This document shows positions 36,167 through 48,362 of a stretch of DNA of 64,000 nt, piece by piece. The stretch's first letter is position 1. Each line of letters starts with the position of its first letter. The notes beneath the pieces are model-generated. The model did no database searches, had not been told where the DNA came from, and worked only from the letters and a program-made list of their open reading frames with translations. Where the stretch lies: positions 62,001 through 126,000 of the forward strand of contig NZ_BSOB01000050.1 in the NCBI RefSeq assembly GCF_030160295.1, in the 5' to 3' direction. The position numbers were made by a program, and so were the translations under genes. The stretch comes from Dyella acidisoli. Its GTDB lineage: Bacteria; Pseudomonadota; Gammaproteobacteria; Xanthomonadales; Rhodanobacteraceae.

Positions 36167-39100
36167 GTGTTGCCACATGGATGCAGCGCCATTGGCGCTC
36201 GCTGCTTTTCCTCGTTGTGATGCTCGCTGCCGGCGGTATTGCCAGCGCGGTGTTCATGCCAGTCGCCATGTTCCCGAACGTGGCGTTTCCGCGCATCATG
36301 CTTTCGCTCGATGCTGGCGATCGTCCCGCAGATCAGATGGCAATCGCGGTGACTACGCCGATCGAAACGGCCTTGCGTCGAGTACCCGGTGTGCGAGACA
36401 TCCGCTCGACCACCAGCCGCGGCAGCGCGGATGTATCGATCAGCTTCGACTGGGGCACCGATATGAGCCGCGCGTTCGGCGATGTCAGCGCCGCCGCCAG
36501 CCAGGTGCTGCCCGAATTGCCGGCAGGTACGCAACTCACCACGCGCCGCATGGACCCCAGTTCGTACCCCATGCTGGCCTACAGCCTGCGTTCGCATACG
36601 CTGTCGCCCAGCGCGTTGTACGACTTGGCGCAATATCAGTTACGCCCCTTGCTTAGCGGCATTCCCGGCGTAGCACGCATCCAGGTGCAGGGTGGGGAAG
36701 TTGCCGAATTCCATGCCGACGTGGATCCGAACCGTCTGCGTGCGCAGGATTTGAGCCTTAGCGATGTGGCGACCGCAGTCAGTCACGCCGCCACCATCGA
36801 AGCGATGGGGCACGTCTCCGATCACTACAAGCTCTATCTCTTGCTGGCCCAGAACCAGCCTCGTACGGTGGATGCTTTGCGCCAGGTTGTGGTGCGTGCA
36901 GATAGCCATGGCATCGTGCGCCTTGGCGATATCGCCAATGTGACGTTGAGCCACGTGCCGCAGTGGATACGGGTGACTGCCGACGGGCAGGATGCCGTAT
37001 TGATCCAGATCCTGCAGCAACCCGACGGCAACAGCGTGCAGATCGCGCGTGATGTGAAGCAGCGCCTGCAGGATTACTCCCCCCAAATGCCGGCCGGTGT
37101 GGAAATCGCCAACTGGTACGACCAGTCGCAACTCGTCACCGGTTCGGCGAACAGCGTGCGCGACGCAATCCTGATCGGCATCGTGCTTGCGGGCCTGGTG
37201 CTGTTTGTTTTTTTGCGCAATACCCGCGTCATTTTCGTCACCATGCTGGTGGTGCCGGCGGTACTGGCCATCACCGTGTTGCTGCTGCACGTGTTGGGCA
37301 TGAGCTTCAACATGATGACGCTGGGTGGCATGGCCGCTGCGGTGGGCCTGATCATCGACGACGTGATCGTGATGCAGGAACACATCATGCGTCGGCTGCA
37401 CGGTGCCACGGGGAACGTGAGTGAGCGCATCGGGCGCGCCGCGTGGGAATTCACGCGCCCGCTGACCGGCTCCAGCGGAGCGACCGTAGTCATCTTTTTG
37501 CCGCTGGCGTTTCTCACCGGTGTTACCGGTGCGTTCTTCAAAGCACTGTCGCTCACCATGGCCAGCGCGCTGGTGATTTCCTATCTGCTGACCTTGATCG
37601 TGGTGCCGTTGCTGTCGGAGCGACTGCTGGACCAGCGTCATATCGCTGATCATTCGGCAACAGGTTTTACGCAGCGTATCAAACATGGGTATGAAAACGT
37701 GCTGCAGCGCTGGTTGAAGCGGCCGGTCTGGGTCGTGGTGATCGTGCTGCCGCTGGTGGCGCTCGGCGCGCTGGCCTTCAGCCAAGTGGGTACCGGCTTC
37801 ATGCCGGCGATGGACGAAGGCGGCTTTACGTTCGACTACCTTTCCAAGCCAGGTACGTCGCTGGAAGAAACGGGACGCCTGCTCAATCAGGTGGAAGCCA
37901 TCATCCGCGCCAATCCCTATGTGGATACGTATTCGCGCCGCACCGGGTTGCAGCTTGGCGATGCACTGACGGAAGCCAACACCGGCGACATTTTCATCCG
38001 TCTGAAGAATGGTTCGCGGCCTTCCACCGAAGAGGTGATGAACGACATCCGCACGGAGGTGGAAGAAAAGGTGCCGGGGCTCGACGTGGAAGTCTCGCAG
38101 CTGATCGAAGACATGGTCGGCGATCTGGTCTCTGTGCCGCAGCCAATCGAAATCCAGCTTTACAGTGACAACGCGGATGAGCTCAACGACACGGCGCAGC
38201 GCGTGGCCGATGCGCTAGGCAAGATCAACGGCGTCAACGGCGTGCTGCCCGGCATCAACCCCGCGGGTGATGCGCTGGTCATGACGGTGGATCCGGCCAA
38301 GGCTGCGCTGCAGGGGCTCGATCCTACGGCAGTCAAGGAACAGGTCGACGCGGCCGTGGAGGGTACCGTCGCCACGCAGCTTCCGACGAACGGCAAGATG
38401 GTTGGTGTGCGTGTGCGCTTGCCGGCTTCGTCATACAAACGTCTGGAGCAAGTGGAAGCCCTACCGATTCGTGCGGCGGACGGTCATCTGTTGCCGCTGT
38501 CGCAGATAGCAAGCTTGCAGATCGTACAGGGGCAGCCGGAAATCACGCGCAGCAATTTGAAGCGCATGGTGGCTGTCACGGGCCGCATCAGCGGACGCAG
38601 CATGGGTGCGGTGATCAACGACGTGAAAGCCATGCTGGCCAAGCAAGGCATGCTGCCCAAGGGCATGTATTACCAGTTAGGTGGCCTGTATCAGCAGCAG
38701 CAAGAAGCATTTCGCGGCTTGACCGTGGTGTTGCTCGCTGCGATCGCACTGGTGTTTACGCTGCTGCTGTTTCTCTACGAAAGCTTCCGCGTGGCGCTGG
38801 TGATCATGCTGATGCCGTTGTTGGCGATCGGTGCCGTGTTCATGGGGCTGTGGGTGACCGGCATCGAACTCAACATCTCGGCGATGATGGGCATGACCAT
38901 GATCGTCGGCATCGTTACCGAAGTGGCCATTTTCTATTTCTCCGAACTGGAAGACGTCGCGGCCGACATGCCGTTGCATCAGGCATTGCTGGAAGCGGCA
39001 CGGCATCGCATGCGCCCGATCCTGATGTCCACCATGGCGGCCATTCTGACTCTGTTGCCGCTGGCGCTGGCGCTGGGTTCCGGCTCGCAGATGCAGCAGC

Positions 39101-39216
39101 CGCTGGCGGTGGCGATCATTGCCGGCATGCTGGTGCAGGTGCCGCTGGTGTTGCTGGTGATGCCGGTGTTGTATGCGGTGTTGATGCGTGGGCGGAAGAC
39201 GGCCGCCGCGTCATAA
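36163..39216 (+). CDS. RND efflux permease
   Basis: 1017 aa inner-membrane proton antiporter with the 12-helix RND layout: TM1 at about 12-32, a large periplasmic loop (about 35-330), TM2-6, a second loop (about 545-840) and TM7-12. The TM4 proton-relay region reads AVGLIIDDVIVMQEH with two acidic residues. N-terminal FPNVAFPRIMLS and the GSADVSISFDWGTDM segment resemble CzcA/CusA or related uncharacterised groups. Methionine and acidic metal-relay motifs were not clear, so the substrate (metal or organic) is open. GTG start overlapping the adaptor stop by 4 bp. Confidence 0.9.
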   Translation: MSVATWMQRHWRSLLFLVVMLAAGGIASAVFMPVAMFPNVAFPRIMLSLDAGDRPADQMAIAVTTPIETALRRVPGVRDIRSTTSRGSADVSISFDWGTDMSRAFGDVSAAASQVLPELPAGTQLTTRRMDPSSYPMLAYSLRSHTLSPSALYDLAQYQLRPLLSGIPGVARIQVQGGEVAEFHADVDPNRLRAQDLSLSDVATAVSHAATIEAMGHVSDHYKLYLLLAQNQPRTVDALRQVVVRADSHGIVRLGDIANVTLSHVPQWIRVTADGQDAVLIQILQQPDGNSVQIARDVKQRLQDYSPQMPAGVEIANWYDQSQLVTGSANSVRDAILIGIVLAGLVLFVFLRNTRVIFVTMLVVPAVLAITVLLLHVLGMSFNMMTLGGMAAAVGLIIDDVIVMQEHIMRRLHGATGNVSERIGRAAWEFTRPLTGSSGATVVIFLPLAFLTGVTGAFFKALSLTMASALVISYLLTLIVVPLLSERLLDQRHIADHSATGFTQRIKHGYENVLQRWLKRPVWVVVIVLPLVALGALAFSQVGTGFMPAMDEGGFTFDYLSKPGTSLEETGRLLNQVEAIIRANPYVDTYSRRTGLQLGDALTEANTGDIFIRLKNGSRPSTEEVMNDIRTEVEEKVPGLDVEVSQLIEDMVGDLVSVPQPIEIQLYSDNADELNDTAQRVADALGKINGVNGVLPGINPAGDALVMTVDPAKAALQGLDPTAVKEQVDAAVEGTVATQLPTNGKMVGVRVRLPASSYKRLEQVEALPIRAADGHLLPLSQIASLQIVQGQPEITRSNLKRMVAVTGRISGRSMGAVINDVKAMLAKQGMLPKGMYYQLGGLYQQQQEAFRGLTVVLLAAIALVFTLLLFLYESFRVALVIMLMPLLAIGAVFMGLWVTGIELNISAMMGMTMIVGIVTEVAIFYFSELEDVAADMPLHQALLEAARHRMRPILMSTMAAILTLLPLALALGSGSQMQQPLAVAIIAGMLVQVPLVLLVMPVLYAVLMRGRKTAAAS

Positions 39217-39221
39217 ACCAA

Positions 39222-39248
39222 AACCCCTCTCCCATCGGGAGAGGGGTT
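39222..39248. repeat. CT/AG palindrome, family 2, single arm
   Basis: AACCCCTCTCCC-ATC-GGGAGAGGGGTT, a perfect 12-bp stem placed 6 bp after the RND permease stop and 33 bp before the stop of the convergent LytTR gene. It may terminate or protect both transcripts. Confidence 0.85.
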
Positions 39249-39280
39249 GGCTGCGTAGGCCAGAGGGACGCACAACGCAC

Positions 39281-40036
39281 CTACATCCCGCGAAACCGCT
39301 GCGCATAACTTGAGCCCACCGGCAACACTTCTTTCCTCTGCTTCAATACCAATTCGAACTTGCCCAGCTCGTTTTTGCGCAAGCGTTCGATCGCTGAAAC
39401 ACGCACCACGATACCGCGTTGCACCTGCCAGAACGTGTCGGGGTCCAGGCCCGCGATCAATTCTTTCAGCGGCGTGCGGATCGCCACTTCACCGCTACCG
39501 GTCATGACTCGCACGTATTTCTCATGCGCCTGGAAGTAGATGACTTCGTCGATGTCGAACATGCGCACGCTGTCGCCGACGCTGGCGGTGATCCAGCGAA
39601 TCTGTGTCGACCGAGTCATCTCCAGGTTCTGTGAGAGCTGCTGGAGCCTCGCGACAAGATCACCCGCGGGTTCGGCAAGACGTTGACGCAATCGTGCGAC
39701 GCTTTGTTGCAGGCGTGTATCTTGAATGGGTTTCAATAGGTAATCGATGGCGCCGGCCTCGAATGCCTGTATCGCGTATTCGTCATAGGCGGTGGTGAAA
39801 ACGACCAGACCGCCTGTTTCTGCCACCGCGCAGGCGACGTCCAGTCCGCTCGCTCCCGGCATACGGATATCGAGGAAAGCGACTTGCGGGCGGCATTGCG
39901 ATACCGCTTCCAGTGCTTCGCTGCCATTTTCGCAGGCAGCGACAAGCTGCAGCTCGGGCCAATACGCGCGCAACTTTGTGCACAAATCTTCCCGTTGCGG
40001 GGCTTCGTCTTCGGCGATTAACCCGCGTATCGTCAT
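39281..40036 (-). CDS. LytTR-family response regulator
   Basis: 251 aa. Receiver domain (1 to about 118) with Asp56 in FLDIRMPGASGLD as phosphoacceptor, acidic pocket AEDEA and Lys in LLKPIQD. A LytTR DNA-binding domain (about 145-250) shows FDIDEVIYFQAHEKYVRV and FWQVQRGIVVRVSAIERL. It is the output of the kinase encoded directly upstream, overlapping by 4 bp. Targets are unknown; members of this class (AlgR, LytR) control exopolysaccharide, virulence or transporter genes. Confidence 0.93.
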   Translation of the reverse strand: MTIRGLIAEDEAPQREDLCTKLRAYWPELQLVAACENGSEALEAVSQCRPQVAFLDIRMPGASGLDVACAVAETGGLVVFTTAYDEYAIQAFEAGAIDYLLKPIQDTRLQQSVARLRQRLAEPAGDLVARLQQLSQNLEMTRSTQIRWITASVGDSVRMFDIDEVIYFQAHEKYVRVMTGSGEVAIRTPLKELIAGLDPDTFWQVQRGIVVRVSAIERLRKNELGKFELVLKQRKEVLPVGSSYAQRFRGM

Positions 40037-41244
40037 GTCGGATCCTCGTCGGGTACGCTCAGTATCGCTTCGGTGCCGCCACCAGTGGGACTGCTAAGCG
40101 TGAAATGAGCTCGATCGCCATAGCGCGCGACGAGTTGTTCACGCAAGTTGCGTAGTCCGGTTCCGCTGCCGCTACTGGGGCGCAGGCCGATGCCATCGTC
40201 GCATACACGTACCCGTATGCGACGCTCTTCATCGCGATCAGCGCGCAAGTTGATATGGCCAGGTCCGGGGCGGGGCTCTACCCCGTGCTTGACGGCATTT
40301 TCCACCAGCGTGAGCAATAGCAGTGGCGGGAAACTGCGCTTACGTAATCCACGATCCGCTTCAATCTCGTAATCGAGCCGCAAACCGGTGCGTAAACGCA
40401 TCAGTTCAAGATAACCCCCACAAAGATCGAGCTGTTGACCGAGCGTGGAAGCCACGCCATCGCCGGTATCGCGTAGTCGTGGAATGATACCGCGCAAATA
40501 ATCCCCTAGCGTATCGATGGCGTGTTCGGCGAGCGTTGGATCAACGCGCACAAGCGAGCGGATCGATGCCAGCGTATTGAAAAGGAAGTGCGGCTCAACC
40601 TGCGCCTGTAACAGTCCAAGCCGCCATTCGGCCTGCTGGCGTTGCTCACGTAAAGGTTGCAGTTCCTTTTCGCGAGTCCAGGCGGCCCATCGGTGACGCT
40701 CATCCAGATAGCTCAACCATGCCAGACCGCCGCCAAGCAGGCTGTACAAGCATGCGCGAATAACGATGTTGACCAAACGCGTAACGATGGCGGCGGACGG
40801 ATCCATTCGCGGAACAACAGACAGTGAGCTGCCCAAATGGCGTAAGACATTGGCGATTTGGGCAGAACCGTACTCGTCTACAGCGAAACTAAGCGCTATG
40901 CCGGCTAGCAATGCGAGCATGATCGCCCGGCGCTCGCTGCTTGCGGGCCAGCGCCGGCTTCGCATGATCGTCGCCAGCGCTGGACCCGCACAACAAACCG
41001 TCGCGAAGGAGATGAGCAAAGTTGTCGCAACGATTAGACCTGGACGTATATCGCGCGCCATCATCGTGAAGCTCAGCCCGGTGAGCGCACTTAATGTGCC
41101 GATGCAGATCCCGAATCGCAGGCTGCGTCCCAGCAGCCAGCGCAGACTGAACACCGGATAGCGGCGATAACGCGACCACCAGCGGGAACTGTTGGTCATC
41201 ACCGCAGAGGGTAGGGGTAGATCAAGCGAGTAATCCGGTTGCAT
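40033..41244 (-). CDS. Membrane sensor histidine kinase, LytS/AlgZ-type (HisK_4)
   Basis: 403 aa. Four hydrophobic segments occupy residues about 30-165, followed by the PF06580-type kinase: the phosphoacceptor is in VEPHFLFNTLASI, the N-box in LTLVENAVKHGVEP, and a G-box in VCDDGIGLRPSSGSGTGL. It should autophosphorylate on His and pass phosphate to the LytTR regulator. No extracellular sensory domain is apparent, so sensing is within the membrane helices. It is the first gene of this two-gene unit, 26 bp after the serine hydrolase gene stop region on the same strand. Confidence 0.92.
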   Translation of the reverse strand: MQPDYSLDLPLPSAVMTNSSRWWSRYRRYPVFSLRWLLGRSLRFGICIGTLSALTGLSFTMMARDIRPGLIVATTLLISFATVCCAGPALATIMRSRRWPASSERRAIMLALLAGIALSFAVDEYGSAQIANVLRHLGSSLSVVPRMDPSAAIVTRLVNIVIRACLYSLLGGGLAWLSYLDERHRWAAWTREKELQPLREQRQQAEWRLGLLQAQVEPHFLFNTLASIRSLVRVDPTLAEHAIDTLGDYLRGIIPRLRDTGDGVASTLGQQLDLCGGYLELMRLRTGLRLDYEIEADRGLRKRSFPPLLLLTLVENAVKHGVEPRPGPGHINLRADRDEERRIRVRVCDDGIGLRPSSGSGTGLRNLREQLVARYGDRAHFTLSSPTGGGTEAILSVPDEDPT

Positions 41245-41270
41245 GGGCTCAGATCTCGATGAAGGGTTGA

Positions 41271-42917
41271 TCAGTGCTTTTCGGCGTGATGACGAACGCC
41301 ATTCTGAACCAGCGTGAGCGCGACGACTTTATTTTCTTTGCGCTCAAAGTCGATCTCAGCGGCTACCACTTCAAATTTGAATGTGTCGGCCGCGACCGCT
41401 TTCAACACCACGCGAGGTTGTCCGGTGGCTTGCGCATAAAGCTGGTGCCCATCGCTGGTGATCGAGATGACGAAACCCGGTGCAAGCGAATAGTCGCCGG
41501 TATATGCCTGAAGCTGGGTCGAGTTGGGCGCCAGTGACGCCACAGACTTGGATGAGTCGACTCGCTCTGCGCTAAATGCACCGCCGCCTTGCGTCCAGAC
41601 AAAACTGTAGCGGCCCTTTGCGTCGCGCTGTGGATGCAGCAAGGCATCGAGTTGAAGCGGATAGAAATCTCCCGCGCTGTCGTAGCCCATCTCGAATTCT
41701 GGCTGCCCAGGTACTTGAGCTGTCAGGCCGCTATGACGATGACGCAAGCTGATGTGCATGCCGTTTGCGAATACGTATTCGCCTGCTAGGCCATCAAGCA
41801 GAGCATCGGTAGGCGTTGCCGGCTTGCGTGGCGATCCAAGTGGCTCTGCAGGGTCGAGCAGATGCATACCCAATCCCTTACCCAGACCATCCATGGAATT
41901 GAGTGCGGTATCGGACAACAACACAACGCCGCGCTGTTTGTCGGGATCGAAGCCGACGAACGAAGAGAAGCCGCCCGTGCCGCCTCCATGGATCACCAGC
42001 GAGTGCGGCGACTGATGCGGGACAAGCATCCAGTTCATGCCCATCGCTTTCCCCGATGATTGGGAAACCGGCTGCTGCGTGAGCTTGAGCGCTGGGGTGA
42101 GCGGTGTGTCGAGCAGGCCGAGTTCACCCTGCACATAGCGCACCATGTCATCCAGCGTGGCGTGTACGCCGCCGACGCCGGCGAGATTGGTTGGGATGGT
42201 CCATGCAGCCGTTGTTTTGCCATTAGGTAGGTGTCCGGCAGCTGCTTTCACGCCGTCAGGCGCTTTGTCGAGATACGCGCTGCGCATACCCAGCGGTTCG
42301 AATAGATGCTGCCGCAACAGGCTGTCCATATCCTTGCCGTAGCGGCGGGCCACTGCATCCGACAGCACCATCATGGCGAAATTGGAATATTCGAAATGCG
42401 TGCCGGGCACTGCGTTGAGTTTCACGTCGGCCAGTGACGTCAGCACGGTGGATTCGTCCAGGTCCGCATACGGATTGTCTGGATGGCGTATTTGCATGCG
42501 CGGCGGCAGCCCAGGCAGGCCTGACGTGTGGGTAACGATATGGCGTAGCAGGATGGGCTGACCGTTGAAGTCCGGAACATTGGTGCCGGAAGGCAGCCAG
42601 GACGAAAGCGGATCGTCCAGCGACGCCTTTCCCTGTTCGATCAGCTGTGCCAGCAGGGCCGCCGTCATCGTCTTGCTGACTGAGCCGATTTCGAACGCGC
42701 TGTGTTCATCAATGCGTCGATCGTCGGCAGGATCTGCACAAACGCGGGCGCGTGCCACCTGCTTGCCTTCGATCACGGCAGCGGCAACGCAGGCGCCGGT
42801 GCGGTCGCCGCGAAGCCGTTGTTCCAGCACATGTTGCAACTGGTCATTGGTCATCGCGGTGGCCGAGCCGGCGTAGAGTGCTGCGGCAATGAGCGAGTAA
42901 CGTAACGTACGAGCCAT
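41271..42917 (-). CDS. Serine hydrolase, class C beta-lactamase / PBP-like, with C-terminal extension
   Basis: 548 aa with a signal peptide (LIAAALYAGSATA). The beta-lactamase fold has the Ser-x-x-Lys pair in GSVSKTM (residues about 79-82), YSN in FEYSNFAMM, and HGGGTGG in place of KTG. About 150 C-terminal residues look like a lipocalin/DUF3471-type module (LAGEYVFANG; LQAYTGDYSLAPG). Such periplasmic proteins are usually esterases or D-aminopeptidases rather than antibiotic-resistance enzymes. It is upstream of the kinase/regulator pair by 26 bp and may share its transcript. Confidence 0.85.
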   Translation of the reverse strand: MARTLRYSLIAAALYAGSATAMTNDQLQHVLEQRLRGDRTGACVAAAVIEGKQVARARVCADPADDRRIDEHSAFEIGSVSKTMTAALLAQLIEQGKASLDDPLSSWLPSGTNVPDFNGQPILLRHIVTHTSGLPGLPPRMQIRHPDNPYADLDESTVLTSLADVKLNAVPGTHFEYSNFAMMVLSDAVARRYGKDMDSLLRQHLFEPLGMRSAYLDKAPDGVKAAAGHLPNGKTTAAWTIPTNLAGVGGVHATLDDMVRYVQGELGLLDTPLTPALKLTQQPVSQSSGKAMGMNWMLVPHQSPHSLVIHGGGTGGFSSFVGFDPDKQRGVVLLSDTALNSMDGLGKGLGMHLLDPAEPLGSPRKPATPTDALLDGLAGEYVFANGMHISLRHRHSGLTAQVPGQPEFEMGYDSAGDFYPLQLDALLHPQRDAKGRYSFVWTQGGGAFSAERVDSSKSVASLAPNSTQLQAYTGDYSLAPGFVISITSDGHQLYAQATGQPRVVLKAVAADTFKFEVVAAEIDFERKENKVVALTLVQNGVRHHAEKH

Positions 42918-43057
42918 GACTTGTTCCCCATCTGAGTGAAGGTTTCAGCCACGATAGGGATGCGCTACGTTTCGCGCCCGGCGATGCGATAAAGCGGGCT
43001 TACAAGGTGATGAATGGGTGTTTGTTGGCGACGGAGCGATCAGCCGTGGCGTGCACG

Positions 43058-44260
43058 CTAGGCGCTGCCCACTTCCGTCGAAGGTGTTGCCTTCACAGCT
43101 CGCTTCAACAACCAAGCCAAAATCGGTGGCGTCACCATTGCTGTCAGTAGCGACATCGCCACGATGATCGCGTACATCTGATCGCTGAAAACGCCCGCGG
43201 CAAGTCCCAAGCTCGCGATTACCACACCTACTTCGCCACGCGGCACCATGCCGAAGCCGACGATCGAAGCACTTGTGCGACCCAGCGACAGCGAACCCAG
43301 GAAGCCACCAAGCAACTTGGACACGATCGCGATCAGCGTCACCACTAGCAGTGCGATTAACGCATCGGCATTGGCGAGTTGATGCAGGTCGATTTTGCTA
43401 CCGGTGAGCACGAAGAAGAATGGTGTGAGCAGCGCGAGCAACGGCTGGAATTGTTGCTCCAGCGTATGCTGTTGCCGCGTTTCAGATGCAATCATGCCGG
43501 CCAAGAAAGCGCCGATGATGGCGGCCAATCCAAACAGCGTGGATACGTAGGCCAACCCCAGGCACAACGCCAGCACGATCAACAACGGCGAATAGACGCT
43601 GCGCGGTTTTTCCAGCCAGGTGGAATTCCAGCGCATCACGCGCGTGCCGCCCCAGCCGATCACTGCGATAAAACCGATCGCACCCGCCAGCACCATGATC
43701 AGATGCATTGGATCGAAACCTGCGCCGCCCTGCAGCGACACCACCACGCCGAGCAGCAACATCGCCAGGATGTCGTCGATCACGGCCGCGCCGAGAATCA
43801 CCTTGCTTTCCACACGCTGCAACACGCCCAGTTCCTGCAGCACGCGCGCCGTGATGCCTGCGGACGTGGCCACGAACGCTGCCGCGACGAACAGTGACTT
43901 GCCCCAGTCGAAACCGCTGGCATGCGCCCAGAAACCGCCCATGCCGAAAGGAAGCAGTACACCCAGTACGCCGACCAGGAAGGCGGATTTGCCCACCTTC
44001 TTCAGATCTTCCAGCCGTGTTTCCAGGCCCACTGAAAACAGGAGCAGCACTACGCCGATCTCGGCCAGCACGTCCAGCGGCGTACCGGGGGCGATCTGCT
44101 CGGGGGTGACCCAGCCCATGACCGAAGGGCCAATGACGCAGCCTGCGGCGATCTCGCCGACCACGCCAGGCAGCTTCAGGCGCTGTGCGATCTCAGCGCC
44201 GATCTGCGCGGCGACGAACACAATGAAAAGCGCGAACAGAATTTCATTGGCGTGGTGCAT
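43058..44260 (-). CDS. Cation:proton antiporter, CPA2 family
   Basis: 400 aa, about 12 hydrophobic helices (Na_H_Exchanger domain). Characteristic stretches are LKLPGVVGEIAAGCVIGPSV, the VIDDILAMLLLGVV segment with the two conserved aspartates, and MVPRGEVGVVIASLGL. It lacks the C-terminal TrkA-N/RCK domain of KefB/KefC, so glutathione gating is unlikely. It probably exchanges K+ or Na+ for H+ at the inner membrane. Monogenic, with the CPA gene ending 140 bp before the hydrolase gene start. Confidence 0.9.
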   Translation of the reverse strand: MHHANEILFALFIVFVAAQIGAEIAQRLKLPGVVGEIAAGCVIGPSVMGWVTPEQIAPGTPLDVLAEIGVVLLLFSVGLETRLEDLKKVGKSAFLVGVLGVLLPFGMGGFWAHASGFDWGKSLFVAAAFVATSAGITARVLQELGVLQRVESKVILGAAVIDDILAMLLLGVVVSLQGGAGFDPMHLIMVLAGAIGFIAVIGWGGTRVMRWNSTWLEKPRSVYSPLLIVLALCLGLAYVSTLFGLAAIIGAFLAGMIASETRQQHTLEQQFQPLLALLTPFFFVLTGSKIDLHQLANADALIALLVVTLIAIVSKLLGGFLGSLSLGRTSASIVGFGMVPRGEVGVVIASLGLAAGVFSDQMYAIIVAMSLLTAMVTPPILAWLLKRAVKATPSTEVGSA

Positions 44261-44304
44261 GGTCGGAATCCTTCGATCATGAGCATGCCCGACATGCTAC
44301 CCGC

Positions 44305-45768
44305 TCATGCGCTGGATGACACGCTGCGGGCTGTAGGCGATATCTTGTCAAGTTTGGCGAATACGCGACTGGCCACCGCGGTAATGACGGCAAGCACGAT
44401 CACAGTCCAGCGGAACGCCACGACATAAGCGTGGCTGTCCTGACCGTGTAGCAGGGTTTGCATCAGCAGCGTTGCCAGCGCGATGCCGAAGCTCATCGAC
44501 AAATACTGCGTTGTTGAGGCCATCGACGACGCCATCGATGCATGCTTGATGTCCAGATCGGTGTAGATCAGCGTGTTCATCACGGTGTACTGCATGCCCA
44601 TGAAACCGCCGTAGACGAACACCAACAAGGCGGTCAGCATCATCGGTGTATGCGGCCCAAGCAGCGCGAACATCGCCAGCAACACTGCGACGATCAGCGT
44701 ATTGCCGAACAGCAGGCGTCGATAACCCAGCCGGATCAGCATACGATTCACCAGCCATTTTGCGCTGATCGAACCGAGCGCCTGCGGTACCATCATCAAG
44801 CCAGCCATGAGCGGCGACCAGCCGCAGCCCACCTGCAAAAACAGCACAATCAGCAGGAACATGCCGCTTACGCCGAGGCGCGTCAGCAGGTTGCCTGACA
44901 GCGATACCCACACGCTACGTACACGCAGCAGGCTCAGATCCGCCACCGGATGATCAGTACGGCGGCTATGCCATACGTAGGCCGCGCCGAACGCGATGGC
45001 CAGCAGTACCAGAGCGCCCATGGCGCCCCAGCGGATGGTTTCGTCCGATGCGAATTCCGAAGCGGTCAAAAGCAAAGCGGACGATGCGGCAAACAGCAGG
45101 AAGCCGAACAGGTCGAAACGGTTGGCCGTATCCAGCCGGTACTCGGGCATTTCGCGCTGATTGAGCCACAGGCCCACGATGCCGACCGGCACATTGAGCA
45201 GAAAGATCAGCCGCCAGTTGGTGTATTCCACTAACGCGCCGCCTAGCAACGGCCCGAGCACCGAACCAAGCAGACCGAACGTGGCGACGGTGCTCATGAC
45301 TTGCACGAAATCGCGCTTGTCGATACTACGCGCCAGCACGTAGCGACCCACTGGCATCAGCGCGGCGCCACCGCAGCCTTGTAGTACTCGCGCTATGACC
45401 AGTTCCGGTAGCGTTTGCGAAACACCGCAGAGCAGTGAACCGATGGCGAACACGCCAATGGCAACACCGAATACGCGTCGCGTACCGAAGCGGTCGCACA
45501 GCCAGGGGCTGGCCGGAATCAGGATCGCCAGCGTCAGCACATAGCTGGTGAGCGCGCTGCGCATATTCAGCGGCGACTCGTTCAAGGCCGAGGCGATCGC
45601 CGGCACCGCGGTGTTGACGATGGTGGAGTCCAGCGCCTGCATGAAGAACGCCGCCGAAACCAGCCAGATCAGGCCGCTGTAGTGTTCGCGTGAGGGGAGG
45701 GACGAGGCTGCTTCGTCCGTCATTGCCGTGGCAACGGTGGTGGAGGAAGCGGCTGACGAGGAGGGCAT
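44305..45768 (-). CDS. MFS exporter, DHA2 (14-TM, EmrB/QacA-like) family
   Basis: 487 aa. After a Ser/Ala-rich cytoplasmic start come about 14 hydrophobic helices; motif D1 appears as LDSTIVNTAVPAIASAL and motif A/C regions as CDRFGTRRVFG and GSVLGPLLGGALV. DHA2 proteins export drugs, fatty acids or siderophores using the proton gradient. No membrane-fusion partner (EmrA) or regulator adjoins. It runs divergently from ligA, with a dispersed repeat in the shared promoter region. Confidence 0.88.
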   Translation of the reverse strand: MPSSSAASSTTVATAMTDEAASSLPSREHYSGLIWLVSAAFFMQALDSTIVNTAVPAIASALNESPLNMRSALTSYVLTLAILIPASPWLCDRFGTRRVFGVAIGVFAIGSLLCGVSQTLPELVIARVLQGCGGAALMPVGRYVLARSIDKRDFVQVMSTVATFGLLGSVLGPLLGGALVEYTNWRLIFLLNVPVGIVGLWLNQREMPEYRLDTANRFDLFGFLLFAASSALLLTASEFASDETIRWGAMGALVLLAIAFGAAYVWHSRRTDHPVADLSLLRVRSVWVSLSGNLLTRLGVSGMFLLIVLFLQVGCGWSPLMAGLMMVPQALGSISAKWLVNRMLIRLGYRRLLFGNTLIVAVLLAMFALLGPHTPMMLTALLVFVYGGFMGMQYTVMNTLIYTDLDIKHASMASSMASTTQYLSMSFGIALATLLMQTLLHGQDSHAYVVAFRWTVIVLAVITAVASRVFAKLDKISPTARSVSSSA

Positions 45769-45807
45769 GGACGGTATGATACCTGCTGTGGCAGTTATCT
45801 GGCTTAA

Positions 45808-48339
<2,532 letters not shown>

Positions 48340-48362
48340 GCAATAAATAAGGCAACGTCGCT

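Noticed and set aside
41271-42917. Antibiotic-resistance beta-lactamase
   Set aside because: HGGGTGG replaces KTG and there is a long C-terminal module; no ampR or ampG nearby, so resistance is not supported.
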